Shown: positions 1-10,985 of the stretch, one piece after another | Layout of the letters: each line of letters starts with the position of its first letter | How positions within the stretch are numbered: the first letter of the stretch is position 1 | Source: Lucifuga dentata | Lineage: Eukaryota; Chordata; Actinopteri; Ophidiiformes; Bythitidae | Reading direction: 5' to 3' | Assembly: GCA_014773175.1 (NCBI GenBank) | Contig: VXCM01002819.1 | Span: 124,001-188,000 of the forward strand | DNA: 64,000 nucleotides | Made by a program: the position numbers and the translations under genes | Notes under the pieces: model-generated | The model's database searches: none | What the model was told of the DNA's origin: nothing | What the model saw: only the letters and a program-made list of their open reading frames with translations

Positions 1-2070
1 GGAGTGTGACAGGAGATCTTAGAAATTGCCTCCAAAAGTCTCATTGAGAGTATTCTAACTTTTCATCTTCCAGCCTGATACAGTCATTTAAGCTGTCAAC
101 TGAAAACTAAGCTCTCCAGAACTGTCCTACTAGCAGCAAAATAGTAGGTAGGCCACAGGTGTCCATGGTTGACCTCCATATCAACAGGACGATGAACAAA
201 GCTAGGAACATCCTGAAAGAAGCTCCTTTATTCTGTCAGTTTGAAGTCTTGAAATCTGGGAGGCGCTATAGAGTGCTACTAGCAGCCAAAAAGGTTTTTA
301 AGAGCTGTTTTATTCCAACTGCCATAAATATTCTAAACTCTGCAAAATGACCACTTATACTTGCTCCATTGATTGGCACTCGTAATTTTTTATTCTATTT
401 TTATTATTATTATTCTCTCTTTTTTCTTCTCTCTGTCATACGGATTTTAACTATATGAAGTATGCTTGTTCTGATTTTTAACCGTGTGCCAAAGACAATT
501 TTCTACCTATGGTGGACAGCAAAGTTGTATTCTATTCTGTATTCTATTCTAATTTTACTTAATTTATTTTTATTTTTATTTTTTTACCCCAGACTGTCAT
601 TTCTTTTCAATAATTTTCCACATACTTGTAATCATGGCAAAGTTGCTCATTTCTACATTAAACCCGTATAGCATGAAAAGAACATTTTAGGCCATTTTAG
701 AAAAGGAGTCATGTGACAGGAAATGACTCAGCACAACAAAAGCTAATCAAGAAGTAATGTGTACTTTAGGTGCACCCTTCTACAGTGTGGTTGTAGTTTT
801 TGTGTGGAAACATAACTTGATATGGTAGTGGAATATAGTAGATTTATAAATAATAAAATGAAAAAGATGGAGGTAAAAAAAAAAGAGGAGAAGGAGCTCT
901 TTCCTCTCCCTCCCAGGGGAGCGACTATTTGCTCTGACATTTGCTTTGCCTACCTGAGTGTTTTCCCTAAATCACCGCTGCTGCTATAAACCCAGAGATG
1001 GAGGTTAGGAGGAAAGAGAGAAAAGAAGGAAAGGGAGCAAACAGAGACAGAGTGGAGGGATAAGGGGGGCTAGAAAGTGGAGGTGGAGAGAAACTGGTGA
1101 AGGGGAAATTAAGGAAGGATGGAAGGAAGATAAGAAAATAGGGAAAAGGGAAATGGAGGGATAATGAGGAAAAGGAAAAATGGAAAGGGTGGAAAAGTAG
1201 GCATGGAGGAAGGAAGGCTAAATGAGTAGCAGAAGAAGCTGGAAGAGGAAAATAAGTTTAAAAGAAGAAGACGAGTGGACAGCAGGATGGACAGGAGAGG
1301 AGACAGGAAAGGAGAATAAGGTGATGGAGAGAGGCACACACAGACACGCACGCACACGCACACAAATACAGTTTTATGACCGCTCACTTGATCAGAAGCA
1401 GGGAGGAATTAGTCAGTGATGATGCCAAGGCCATCTGAGCTGTACAAAGAACCAGAAAAAAGAAATGCTGTGAAATGGTGTCAGGAAGACAAAAATAGAA
1501 GGAAAACACGGCATCTCAAAGGAGACATGCAGAATGTGAACTTTTCCTGTCTGTGTGGGTCAAAGTCAACAAGCTGATGGTTTCTTCTCCATAGTGACTT
1601 TGAAGTTCCTTTGACTAAATCACAAGTGTCTTTTGCACTGCAGGAACTTTTTCAGGAAGTTGGAAGACTTTCCAGGAACTCAGGAACGTTCCTTCGTTTG
1701 CATTAAAGAATCAATTTTTGAACCAGAACTGTAGTTCCTGGACCATTTTTCTTTAGCTCCTACTCTGGGATTGATACTCTGATGGTTCAGGGACTGCAAG
1801 CTCGCATGACTGAACATCGCAACCTTCCCCTAAGTGCCTCATTAAACGTGTGTCGTGATGTTTTTTTCAATTTTTAATTCAGTTTATCCTCAATCTCACC
1901 ATTCATGCCCCTTGCCAGCCTGGAATTTGTTGCACGTCCTTATGATTGAGCTTTGCAATTTTTTTTTTCTCTTCTGGATCTCTTTGTCTTTTCTTCAGCA
2001 TCAGGAAATGTATGAAGCTGCAAAACAGAACAAAGAAAACAATGTTCAAAGTCTGTTATGATATGAGCGT
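1..2070. other. Gene-free AT-rich sequence
   Basis: No ORF here shows a recognisable domain and no repeat boundary is clear. The stretch holds AT-rich unique sequence and the purine-rich tract described separately. A segment near 1640-1790 repeats the words GGAACT and AGTTCCT and may be an old fish interspersed repeat, but I could not define its ends. Confidence 0.6.
977..1375. repeat. Purine-rich (GGAAAG-like) low-complexity tract with short CA run
   Basis: About 400 bases are almost entirely A and G on the plus strand, followed by a CA-rich run near 1337-1366. The two opposing ORFs over it translate to Lys/Glu/Arg-rich and Ser/Pro/Phe-rich strings, as expected of skewed composition and not of genes. 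Confidence 0.75.
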
Positions 2071-2641
2071 TAATGCTGTGTTTGACAGACCTCGGAAGTC
2101 GGATTTTTCCCAGTCGGAAGTTCTGACCCCAAACTGTTACAGCCAAACGTAAACAAAAAATCATGGAACACCAGTAAATACTGTAAGATTAAATGAACTT
2201 AGTAATAAATATTAACTAAAGTAAAGTTAAGACTGCAGGACTGTTTGGCTGTATTGTGTTATAATGATATTAATCACAATATTAAACATTTGTGCAGAGA
2301 AATAACATTATGAAATTATTTACACTTATGTATCAATCATCATTATCAAACATAAACAGTTATTATACACTGTAGATAGTTAACTTGACGATGTATTTTG
2401 ACCTTTTTATTTCAATGTCACTTAAGAAAAAATACCTTATTTGCCTGTTAGCTGATCATTTCAATCCACAAAGCTCATTCCAGAACGTTGTCATGTTGAA
2501 TGACGTCATACTCGTGAAGTCGGGGTAGCTTTGATCCGAGTTTCCCAGTCGGAGCTCCGACTTCAAATGCCATTCCAATGCATTTTTCCAAGTAGGAAGT
2601 CGGAAAAATCCGAGTTCCAAGGTCTGTTGAACGCAGCATTA
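2071..2641 (+). mobile_element. Non-autonomous TIR DNA transposon, TAATGCTG family, copy a
   Basis: The left end reads TAATGCTGTGTTTGACAGAC and the right end is its near inverse, ending CGCAGCATTA. The inverted termini run about 45 bp and include a CGGAAGTCGGATTTTTCC-like block, so the ends can fold together. A further self-complementary GTCGGAGCTCCGAC lies at about 2546. The middle is AT-rich and has no coding capacity. A second copy lies at 6032-6660 in the opposite orientation and shares internal sequence (the TAATAAATATTAACTAAAG region). The TTA at both ends would suit a PIF/Harbinger-type 3-bp duplication, but superfamily assignment is inference. Confidence 0.7.
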
Positions 2642-3735
2642 GAAAAGAAAGGCATTGCAATCTAACACTGAATACTGCTTCAGTAATTCTTCCTCTATTG
2701 TCTGTCACACACTATGTACCCACCTCCGACATACAAAAACACACACACATACACTCCATCCATCCACTTGGTAAGAATCTTAGAGAAGGCAGCACCAGTG
2801 CGTTTTCTGCTTGCTAAAGGGTCAAGCACAGCACACACATGATCATGATGAGTGTGTGTCATCAGTGTGTGTGGCCTGACAGAAGCCTGGCTTACAGCGC
2901 ATTTACTCAATGACATGACTCTAATTACACCTCACACGCAGAATTCTGATTATGTCATGCTGCTGTGTCACCACGCAGGTGAAATGACGGCAAAAGCAAC
3001 AATGATGTCCTCTGTCTTTGTCATGTGATGTATGACCCTCTGTCCTCTTTTTTCTGTACTTCTTATGAATTTATATAGATGTATTCATTCAAAATGTTTA
3101 CGTCGATGTAGAAATCACCTGTGGATACACATTACATTGTCCTATGTTGAAACTGTATCCTATATTTTGTTGTAGTGTTGAGCTGGAACATTCTAGTTTG
3201 TTGATGATGGCATTCTGTCTGACTCGTACAACTGCAAGCTCAGATTTGCAGTGTTTTTGATTGCATACTAGAAATTTTGCTGTTGCTTAGAAATTATACA
3301 GGGTTCAGATTGACGCAAGTACATCAAAAATAATCTGCTTTATCATCCTCCTGCATCAGCCCCATTCTTATCTGATTAAAAAATATCGTTGATTTAAAGC
3401 TTTCACAGACAAAATTTAGCAATTGCAAGAGCATGGTGATGAAATCTTTGGTCATCAATCCAAAAACCGTGGTCCTGCATCACAGCCTGAGACACACCTG
3501 CCTACGGCCAATTTCCTCTCACAACCAAACAAAAGCTGCAACAAAATTCTTACAGTGTCAGAAATTTAGGACTAAAAATTCAGTTTCATTGCTACAATCC
3601 ATGTAAACATCTATAAACCACGTCAGACCGTGTTACATTTGTCTCAATATATTATACTTCCAGTGGTCCTTGCATGACTCCCTGAGGGTTTCCGAGAAAA
3701 AATCATTTGAATTTATTAAGGCTTGATGTTACCTT

Positions 3736-3738
<3 letters not shown>

Positions 3739-3781
<43 letters not shown>
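3739..3781. repeat. (TAA)n microsatellite
   Basis: About 14 uninterrupted AAT/TAA units. Confidence 0.95.
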
Positions 3782-3783
<2 letters not shown>

Positions 3784-4048
3784 TGTAGTGAAGAACATTT
3801 TTTTAAACCTTTTTCTCACCACCACTTTCCCAATTGCAGTTCAGACATTTACATAAATCAGTGCTAAACAAACAAAAACTTTACATGCGTCCCTTGGATT
3901 AAACATCATTAAATAGGGATCTATGGTCAGATTAGTATCTGTCTGGGTCCTTGAGATAAAGATAGTTGAGAACCCTGAACACAGGGTGTGTTGGGCCTGG
4001 AAGTTGATTAAGACAAAGGGGAGCACTCTTCCAGCTGCTAGCCCCTTA

Positions 4049-4278
4049 AAGAGCTCTTTATTCTGGGTGTGATGAGTCCCAAGGAGCCCCTTTTCCCAGC
4101 CATCCAGACTAGCAGAGACAAGCAGGCCGGCACGCAAATGCAGAGCAGGAGAAACAAAGTGCCTCTTCATGCTGCCGGTTAATAGTACCAGAGTGGGGAA
4201 CATGATGAAGAGGAGACCCCTTGGTTGCCAACCCATGAAGAGCTCTCAATCCTGGGCTCACTGAGTCCCAGAGCCCCC
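4049..4278. repeat. Diverged local duplication containing GAGCTCTT...GAGTCCC
   Basis: The block beginning GAGCTCTTTATTCTGGG near 4051 recurs as GAGCTCTCAATCCTGGG near 4240. Both are followed by a GAGTCCCA stretch and then AGCCCC. The repeat period is about 190 bp. It could be an old tandem duplication or part of an unrecognised element. Confidence 0.5.
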
Positions 4279-5505
4279 CTCACTCCCCCAGACCTTCAGC
4301 CCTCCAGCCCCACTGGGTCAGAGCTAACCCCCTACCCTACTCCAGAGGTTCAGCAATAGGGCCTGGATGAACTCTTCAAGGGACCTAAAAGGCTCTGTTG
4401 TCCCCCAGGATTGAGCTTTTTACACAGGCTGAGTTTTTCCTAACTGCTGTAACGGTTTTGAAGCGTTTCTGGACTCGAGCAGCAAATCTTTCAAAACACC
4501 TGTGACATGAGTGTTGTGCTAGTCACAAAACTCTTCATTATTCCTGTGTTGGAGAGACAAAGGTAACAAATTAGGTTTTATGAAGCTGGAAGTAGTTTAT
4601 ATTTCTCAAACAAAACATGATTAACATGTTTCTTACATGGGGCCCAAACTTTTCCAGTTTAATTTCTTGTTTTTACAAGTTAGATTGTTTGCCTGAGAAA
4701 ACTTGCAAAATAACACAATATATAACGTTTTCGTGCCATTTTTCGTAGAATACATGCTCGACTTTCAATGTTTTGTAGCCCATGTTCAGGTTTAGATGTA
4801 GACTTGAAAAGACTGTGGGGCCAGTTAGATGTGTGGGGGCCAACTTGGGGCCAATTTAGATGTAGACAATGCTAAAACGCTAAAATATGTTGCTAACAGG
4901 CATTTATGAATGAGGGAACGTGATTGTGGCATGATATTTGTGCATAGTGATGCGGTAAATCGTGCTACAGTTCATGAATCTGACCCTATATATTCACTTT
5001 GTTATTGTATAACATGCATGTGATGCGACGACCAACACCTTCTCCATACAGACTCAAAAGACATTATTGTTACAGTGAACATGTTCAGTAACTCTAAAGT
5101 TCTATTAACAGCGATCACGTCAGCAGAGGGGAGGTATGATTTATGACCAAAAATCTGATGAAGCAAATCAAGTTGTCAAGTTGTGTGGCAGTTTTAAAGC
5201 TCCAGTGGAAACATGATCATTGTCAGGTAGGCAGAGAGCTGGAGAATGGAGGACGGGTGAAGAGGTGGAGTGGTAGATGAGTGGAGAAATGGAGTGATGA
5301 ACTGGAGAGGGGGAGGAAATCAGAGTAGGTCAGAGTAGAGGAGGAGGGATGAGAGGAAAGAGAGCAAGACACTGGAGTTCCACGCTGTGCCATGTCAAAG
5401 GTGGATTCACAACATGAGGATTTTGCTTTTGCTGCATAATTTAGCATAATTTTGCGGGCTCTGGTAGGCTTTCAGTCTTCTCAGGTAGCCAATCAGGAAG
5501 CTCTT

Positions 5506-5683
5506 ATGTCATCTTTCTAGCATTCATCTAGAATTTCGTCTATGCAGAATGCTAGAAAGATGATATAGCATCTTATATCATCTTTCTAGAATTCATCTAG
5601 AATTTCCTATATGCAGAATGCTAAATGAATGCTAGAAAGATGATATAGCATCTTATATCATCTTTCGAGCGTTCATCTAGAAC
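5506..5683. repeat. Tandem repeat of internally palindromic 69-80 bp units
   Basis: Unit 1 is 5506-5574. Unit 2 is 5575-5654, which carries an 11-bp insertion containing an extra AATGCT. A partial unit 3 is 5655-5683. Each full unit begins with ATCATCTTTCTAG and ends with its inverse CTAGAAAGATGAT, so each can form a hairpin. The array directly abuts the inverted-repeat-element arm at 5683. Confidence 0.8.
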
Positions 5684-5988
5684 TAATGCAGTGCCCATTG
5701 AAAACGTGCCCCTGTTCGGACTGGACTTTGTGGTGCACACCGCAGCCTGCCATAAGTGCCCATAGAGCAGAGCATATGCTGTTGCGCCCGGAGCGTATCC
5801 TTCCACGCGTGGACTACTTTTTACCGGCACAACTCAATTCGAGAACTGCTCATCCAAACAACTTCATACGCAACACTGCACAGCCTTGGGTCTTGAGCAT
5901 TATAGCTGCTGAATTTCAACTTCATACAGTTCCGGGTTCTAGAGATATTGGTGCCACCGACAGACAGACAGAGAAACTGTTTATAGAT
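5683..5988 (+). mobile_element. Single arm of the 58.6-59.5 kb inverted-repeat element
   Basis: This stretch matches each arm of the element at 58627-59470. Shared landmarks are GCAGTG..TTGAAAA.GTGCC, CCGCAGCCTGCCATAA, GAGCATATGCTG, GAACTGCTCATCCAAACAAC and TCTAGAGATATTGGTGCCAC, ending in a CAGACAGACAGAGA..TTTATAG terminus. Only one arm is present, oriented like the right arm at 59139-59470. The 131-codon ORF over it is not a known protein. Confidence 0.75.
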
Positions 5989-6031
5989 AGATTTCCTGTG
6001 ATCGATGCTGTCTGTTATTGGACAGGCAAAC

Positions 6032-6660
6032 TAATGCTGCGTTCAGAACAACTCAGAATTCAAAACTTTCTGACCTCCTAAAAGTGTGTTGAATGGCGGT
6101 TGAAGTCGGAGCTCAAACTCGGAAACTCGGGCCAAATCCATCTACCCTGACACCACCGAGGAGCACTTGCTCTGACATCGTTCAACATAGTAGTGCCCAT
6201 AGAGGTGAAGTTTGTGAATGGTAAATAATCAGGTAACAGCTGATTAAAGTACATTTTCTTGCATGATATTGAAATAAAAAGAACTATAAACACAATAAAA
6301 CTGGTTATGTACAGACTGATGTCAAAATGTGTTGCTGGTTACAGTAGCTACTGTAAGTTATACTATAAATACAGTAGCTGTGTAGCTACTGTACAGTATT
6401 TGTAGTATAAAGAATACTGTGTCAATAGGTAAATGTAAATAATTGCAGGAAATTAACTTCTCAGCACAAATGTTTAATACCCACAGTGATAACTAAAGTT
6501 AGTATTTATTACTTATTTTATTTCCTTTATAGTATTTATTGGCATTCAGCCATGCTTTTTGTTTACATTTGGTATCGCAGGTGCTGGAATGCTTGGAGGT
6601 CAGAAGTTGGCATTTTCAACTGGGAAATTCCGACGTCCCTCTTTGACTGGAACGGCATAA
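6032..6660 (-). mobile_element. Non-autonomous TIR DNA transposon, TAATGCTG family, copy b
   Basis: It starts TAATGCTGCGTTCAGAAC and ends in an inverse terminus, TGGAACGGCATAA. It shares the GAAGTCGGAGCTC block and the TAGTATTTATTACTTA region with copy a at 2071-2641, but inverted relative to it. The centre has extra self-complementary TACAGTAGCTACTGTA-type sequence around 6340-6400. No coding capacity is seen. Confidence 0.65.
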
Positions 6661-7211
6661 ATGCTGGAGATTCTTCACCTCTCCTTTTGATATCAGAGAT
6701 CAAACCGATCAAATGATCTTGTGAAATTTGATGGCATTTGGTTTATGGGTGGCACTACATCAATAAACATGACCATAACTCAGTGGTTATTAATCTGATT
6801 ACCTTACAGTTTAGCCTAATTCATCTAAAAACACATCAGCAGCCATCAGCCAATCAGCAATCTGTCTCTGTGTAATTTGATGCAGATCTTGTTAAACATT
6901 TTCTAATATAAAAATTAAAAATGCTAGAGGACTTTGCAGCCTTGATGGAAGCATACAGTGTGTGTTTGTGCTTTGTGTGTGTGTGTGTGCCACTTCACCT
7001 CAATTCAGTCACCATACTGACATTACTGTTTGCCAGAAGTCAAGAATGCAATTAAGATGCTCAAAAATGAACATACAGCAGATTACCGTGGAAACCACAG
7101 AACACTAATAAATTGTACACAAAAATGCTGTATCACACTGTATCATAGCAGCATTTCCAGGCTGTAAACCAGTCTAAAAGCCAGGGCATATCAGATTTAT
7201 ATTTGTTTTCT

Positions 7212-7238
7212 CCCCCCCCCCCCCCNCCCCCCCCCCCC
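7212..7238. repeat. Poly-C tract interrupted by one N
   Basis: Runs of C flank a single N at 7226. This is typical of an assembly break in a homopolymer, so the true length is unknown. Confidence 0.9.
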
Positions 7239-7734
7239 TTATTGTAATGCCCCCTCCCACTTCTCCTGGTCTTGTTTGCCTGTGATGGCATGTCACCGTG
7301 GAGGGTGCAGCCTGCGCGGGGTTAAACTCGAGCACTCTCACTCTCTGTGGCAATTAGGCAAGCAGGCATGTAGGAGTGGAGTGGGGGGAGGGGGGGTCAC
7401 TTTAGTCACTCGTGGGAGGTAATTTGTTGTATTTTATGTAAATGCGAACAGGAGGAAAAACAGACTTAATACACTCTTCTTTCTTCCTTAGCGTCGGTCT
7501 TCCTCGCACTCCTTCATGCTATCGCCTTTTCCACCTGTTTCCCTCCTTTCCGTCATTTTATCTGTCACTCTCAGTCACCGCGGCGTTAACCTTTTCTCTC
7601 CGCCCACCGCTTCCCTCTCTCTTTCCGTTTCTACCTCTTCCTCTCATTCCCTTCATCTCTCCTTACCCTTCCTTCTTCCTCGTCCACATTTTCCAATCTC
7701 CCCACAACANCCCCCCCAGTCAGGTGACACCAGC

Positions 7735-7930
7735 CAGACCACTAATTAGAATACTGTCACTAAGTAAATGCATTGTGACCGGTGGCTGACAGCTCCACGC
7801 GTGTGTGTGCATGTCCGCGTGTGTGTGAGTGTGTGACAGTTTGGGCAGCTTGTTGGCGGTGACGATGGCAGCCGCCTGGCATTTTTAACTTGGCAAGGTG
7901 CTGCTCTCGCCACTGACCTGACAGTCATTT
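7735..7930. promoter_or_regulatory. Candidate conserved non-coding block
   Basis: This is complex, non-repetitive sequence with CTAATTAG, a TGACAG/CTGTCA pair and GCAGCCGCCTGGCA, set among simple repeats. It has no ORF support. I call it only because its texture contrasts with the flanks. Conservation is untested. Confidence 0.2.
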
Positions 7931-8522
7931 AAATTACACAGAGGATGGCTTGTGTGTGTATGTGTGTGTATGTGTGTGTGTGTGGAGAGAGAATGAGAGG
8001 GAGATTGAGGAAGGACCATTAGTAGCTGTGGATAATTCACTGACTTGCGGTTGACTGATTGTGTAGCTGACTGACTCATTGACTCATTGTTGGAAAACAG
8101 ACAGACAGGCAAGGCTTGTTTACCATGTCAGCTCTCCAATATAACACGACTCTCTCTCACACACACACATACATACACGCGCGCGCACAAAATGAAATAA
8201 TGCAAGGAGAGGAGGAGATATGAAGAGGAAGAAAATAAAATAGTAAAATAGCAATAGCAAACTTGCTATTTGGCTTTTGCTGCCCAGCAATCAACTTTTG
8301 CTTTTTTGATAAAGAAATTCAGGGTGATGGAATAAATGGATGATGAAGAAATAGAGGAAGCTCATGTTCAATTAATGTAAATAAATAAAAAAAATATATA
8401 TATTTGTATGGAAGGCTTTTTATCCATGTCAGCTTGTTTTCTAAGTTTCCCATGGACAGTAAAACAATAGAGAAACACTTTAAGAAGAATAAATGCAAAT
8501 TTGCATGTTTGAGCCCGACATA

Positions 8523-8988
8523 CAGGGTGTCCCAAAAAAATGTATACACACTGAATGATTATAAATACAGTGTTTATTAAGATATATCTANGTCCCAAAA
8601 AAATGTATACACACTGAATGATTATAAATACAGTGTTTATTAAGATATATCTAGGTTGTATAATCCAAGTTTAAAGAAGACAAGTGTAGAATCTTTTGAG
8701 TTAGGGCAGGTGTTGGAAGTGATGACTGTTGTGATCCAGGCACTGCTGTTAACACGGACAGATGGAATTGCAAACATCACGAATCATTTAATTTGGTATT
8801 GGTATTCATTTGGTATGTACGTTCTCGCACTGCCAGTAGCACTTTAAGATAAATTTCCTTTTCTCAAAGCTTAGTCTTGCTTCTGCCATTACTTCTAATN
8901 AAAAAAAAAAAAAAAAAAAAAAAAAAAGGAAGGTTTAAGCGAGTTTATAATCATTCAAAGTGTGTATACATTTTTTTGGGACACTCTG
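8523..8988. mobile_element. Nested mariner-type non-autonomous element
   Basis: It starts CAGGGTGTCCCAAAAAAATG and ends with the inverse, CATTTTTTTGGGACACTCTG. The inverted termini extend about 45 bp, through TATACACACT and GAATGATTATAAA. A TA sits directly before the left end and another two bases after the right end. Both the terminal word and the TA target fit mariner-like elements. No transposase is retained. The left terminus is falsely doubled around N 8591, and an N at 8900 precedes an A homopolymer. Confidence 0.85.
8529..8653. repeat. Assembly artefact: exact 62-base duplication around N 8591
   Basis: Bases 8529-8590 and 8592-8653 are identical and separated by one N. See the general finding on overlap duplications. 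Confidence 0.9.
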
Positions 8989-9832
8989 TGTAGGCAGTTC
9001 TGACAATTCACGTACATGTTACGTTACCGACAACCATTTCCTGAAATATACTACTGGAGCGGTAAATTTTAGAATTTTTCCCCCCTCCAGACTGCCATTG
9101 CTTCCAGTTCATTCCAGTACGCTATTAAAATCAAGTTGTAGAGACTTGAAATGTGCTTGAGATAAATAACCCAACACAGCAAACACAATGTGTATTCATT
9201 GTTTTTGGACATACATGTATACAGTATGTTAGCAGGCAAACATTGAGTTAAGGTGGATCTATCACCTGAACATGTGATTTTGAAAGTTTAGTGCTTTGGA
9301 AAAACAAGAAAACTAAACAATGGGTTTATGTTTTGGAAATTAGTTGTCAGTACATGTATGAGATTAGTATTTATTGGGCTTCAACATGCAAAATCACATG
9401 TATGGTCCTTTAAGGCTTTCTGTTGGGCATACATGTACACACAGTCAGTGGAGACAGCAGTGTTTTGTTAATCTGCCAAATGTTTTCTGTTTTCAAAGTG
9501 AGTTTGGTGTTAACACAGCAAATATGAATTATGTCAGCATTTGCACTACCCCCCCCCTNTTTTTTTTTTTTTTTTTTTGTAATTTATCCACTTTAGAAAA
9601 TGTTTAGTTCAAAACTACTGCTACACTACCGTACAACTGCATGAAAGTTTGTAAAGCTCAAGAATTCCGTTTAATCACATTTTTAGAAGCTTAAACCCTT
9701 TTACACTAGGGGTGAGGAAAAATTCATTTTCTTTGATTAAGTGTGATTCACACTTATACAATTCAATTATTGATTCATAAAGTAAAGAATCAATCTTTTT
9801 AAATATTCTGATTTTTAATTGAATACTAATAG

Positions 9833-10085
9833 TGTAAGTAACGTTAGTAACAGGTAATGCTAGTAGCGTAGGTAGTGCTCATAGGCAACACTAGTAGAGT
9901 AGGTAACGCTAGTAGTGTAGGTAACTTAAGTAGCGTAAGTAACGCTAGTAGCATAGGTATTGCTCGTAGGTAACACTTGTAGCATAGGTAACACTCATAG
10001 GTAATGCTCATAGGTAACGCTCATAGCATAGGTAATGCTAGTAGTGTAGGTAACACTAGTAGTGCAAGTAATGCTAGTAGCATTA
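9833..10085. repeat. Degenerate minisatellite, unit about GTAGCGTAGGTAACGCTA
   Basis: Roughly 14 diverged units of GTAG(C/T)(G/A)TAGGTAA(C/T)GCT(A/C) occur inside the hAT relic. The units vary in length and sequence, which argues against recent expansion. Confidence 0.8.
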
Positions 10086-10171
10086 ATTCTGTGTAATGTA
10101 ACATGACTACTCTGCTACGGAAAACGTAGAAGACCAAGCTTGCATTAAAACAACATGGTGGCTGTGATCTG

Positions 10172-10640
10172 GTGTTTCAGCAGAAGTGGGGATGTAATTC
10201 TTGGCAGGGATGCAGGTTTCAGCACAACACGGGCACCTCCGAGTTTAGAGCAGATGTTTGGACTCATTTTGGCTTTCAAAAGCAAAAGGACACAAACAAA
10301 CCTGACAAAAGTATGACCATTTGCAAACTATGTAACTCAGAAGTAAAATTTTGTGGCAACACAAGGGTCTTGTGGAACCGCTTGACGAGACGTCACGCTG
10401 CTGACGTTAAGTCTGCAGCACCAATGAAGGCAGATGACGGTAGAAAACGCGTCGATAGGCAAGCTGCCATCTGCTCACCTCCAACCAAAAGGAATCCGTG
10501 TCTGTTTTTATATGCGAGGATATGCGTCCTTGTCTTGACAACGAGGGATTTAGGAACACGCTTAAAATCCTGGAATCAGGGAACACTGAGCAACATGACA
10601 ACATTAATAAGCATGTCAGAGAGCATCAGAACCAAAAGGT
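10172..10640 (+). pseudogene. hAT/ZBED-type transposase N-terminal fragment, frameshifted
   Basis: The 176-codon frame contains a BED zinc-finger-like block: ADVWTHFGFQKQKD, then ICKLCNSEVKFCGNT, then RLTRRHAADV. The CxxC pair and the final His are present. The first His of the usual HLxxxH motif appears to be Arg. Near 10495 the homology moves to another frame, reading FICEDMRPCLDNEGFRNTLK, which resembles the DMRPxSxVExEGF motif following the BED finger in ZBED/hAT transposases. The catalytic core is absent. It is too short and broken to be functional. Family assignment is from remembered motifs. Confidence 0.75.
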
Positions 10641-10892
10641 CAAAGGTTAGCCTGAGCCTGTTTCCTTTAATGCACTCATTAAGTTTTCAATACATATTTT
10701 GAAAGAATGTCTTCACTTTTTTATACAATAATGTAACTTAGGAGACGTAAGCCTAACAACATTTTCCAGAATGTAACAGAATTGAAAAGAATCGAATCGG
10801 GGCTTTGAAAATCGAATCGAATCAGGAGATCAGAATTGATATTCAGCCCTGTCTTCCACACGTCTTCCCTGCTGAACATCACTGTGCGGTCG

Positions 10893-10948
10893 CAGTTGTG
10901 TGTGTGTGTGTGTGTCAGTGGGTGGCGGCTGTTATCAGTCACGGGGNG

Positions 10949-10984
<36 letters not shown>
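10893..10984. repeat. GT runs around N 10947 with a suspect chimeric insert
   Basis: Bases 10913-10946 are an exact inverse match to 15188-15221 (34 bases), flanked here by GT and there by CA repeats. GTTGTGTGTG both precedes this piece and follows the N. The likeliest explanation is a contig end wrongly extended through the GT run into the 15.2 kb locus. Confidence 0.6.

Positions 10985-10985
<1 letters not shown>

Larger units (their letters stand above)
2642..5505. other. Gene-free unique sequence
   Basis: I see no exon or transposase similarity. It contains a (TAA)n run and a locally duplicated block, listed separately. The 131-codon minus ORF at 3841-4236 has no recognisable domain and overlaps the duplicated block. 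Confidence 0.6.
6661..8478. other. Gene-free sequence with simple repeats
   Basis: It contains a GT-rich run near 6975, a poly-C tract with an N (7212-7238), a CT-rich stretch (about 7470-7700), and GT-rich runs near 7800 and 7945-7984. The ORFs over the CT-rich stretch are Ser/Leu/Pro strings from composition. The complex blocks at 7255-7400 and 7735-7930 are listed as candidate non-coding elements. Confidence 0.6.
8480..9413 (+). mobile_element. TTAA-flanked TIR element, copy 1, split by a mariner-type insertion
   Basis: A decayed left arm (TTGCATGTTTGAGCCCGACA) runs to 8522. The element resumes after 8990 with the ACGTTACCGACAACCATTTCC block and the CTCCAGACTGCCATTG block, and ends GTATGGTCCTTTAA at 9413. 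The internal TATCACCTGAACATGTGATT region is present but the central polyT/TTTATT region is reduced. This is a subfamily B copy. Confidence 0.85.
9707..10851 (+). mobile_element. hAT-type element relic with BED-finger ORF fragment
   Basis: The left end TAGGGGTGAGG and the right end, whose complement is CAGGGCTGAAT, form short hAT-like termini. The 8 bases outside each end, TTTTACAC (9699-9706) and TCTTCCAC (10852-10859), agree at six of eight positions, as expected for an aged 8-bp duplication. Inside are a degenerate minisatellite (9833-10085) and the broken transposase N-terminus (10172-10640). Repeated GAATCGAATC words occur near the right end. Only about 1.1 kb remains of what should be a 3-4 kb autonomous element. 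Confidence 0.65.

Noticed and set aside
9833..10085. Regularly spaced repeats resembling a CRISPR array
   Set aside because: Units are contiguous, diverged and lack unique spacers, and the DNA is vertebrate; it is a minisatellite.
10172..10702. 176-codon ORF as a possible host ZBED gene
   Set aside because: The finger has lost a ligand, the homologous region shifts frame, and it lies within hAT-like termini, so it is a transposon relic and not a domesticated gene.
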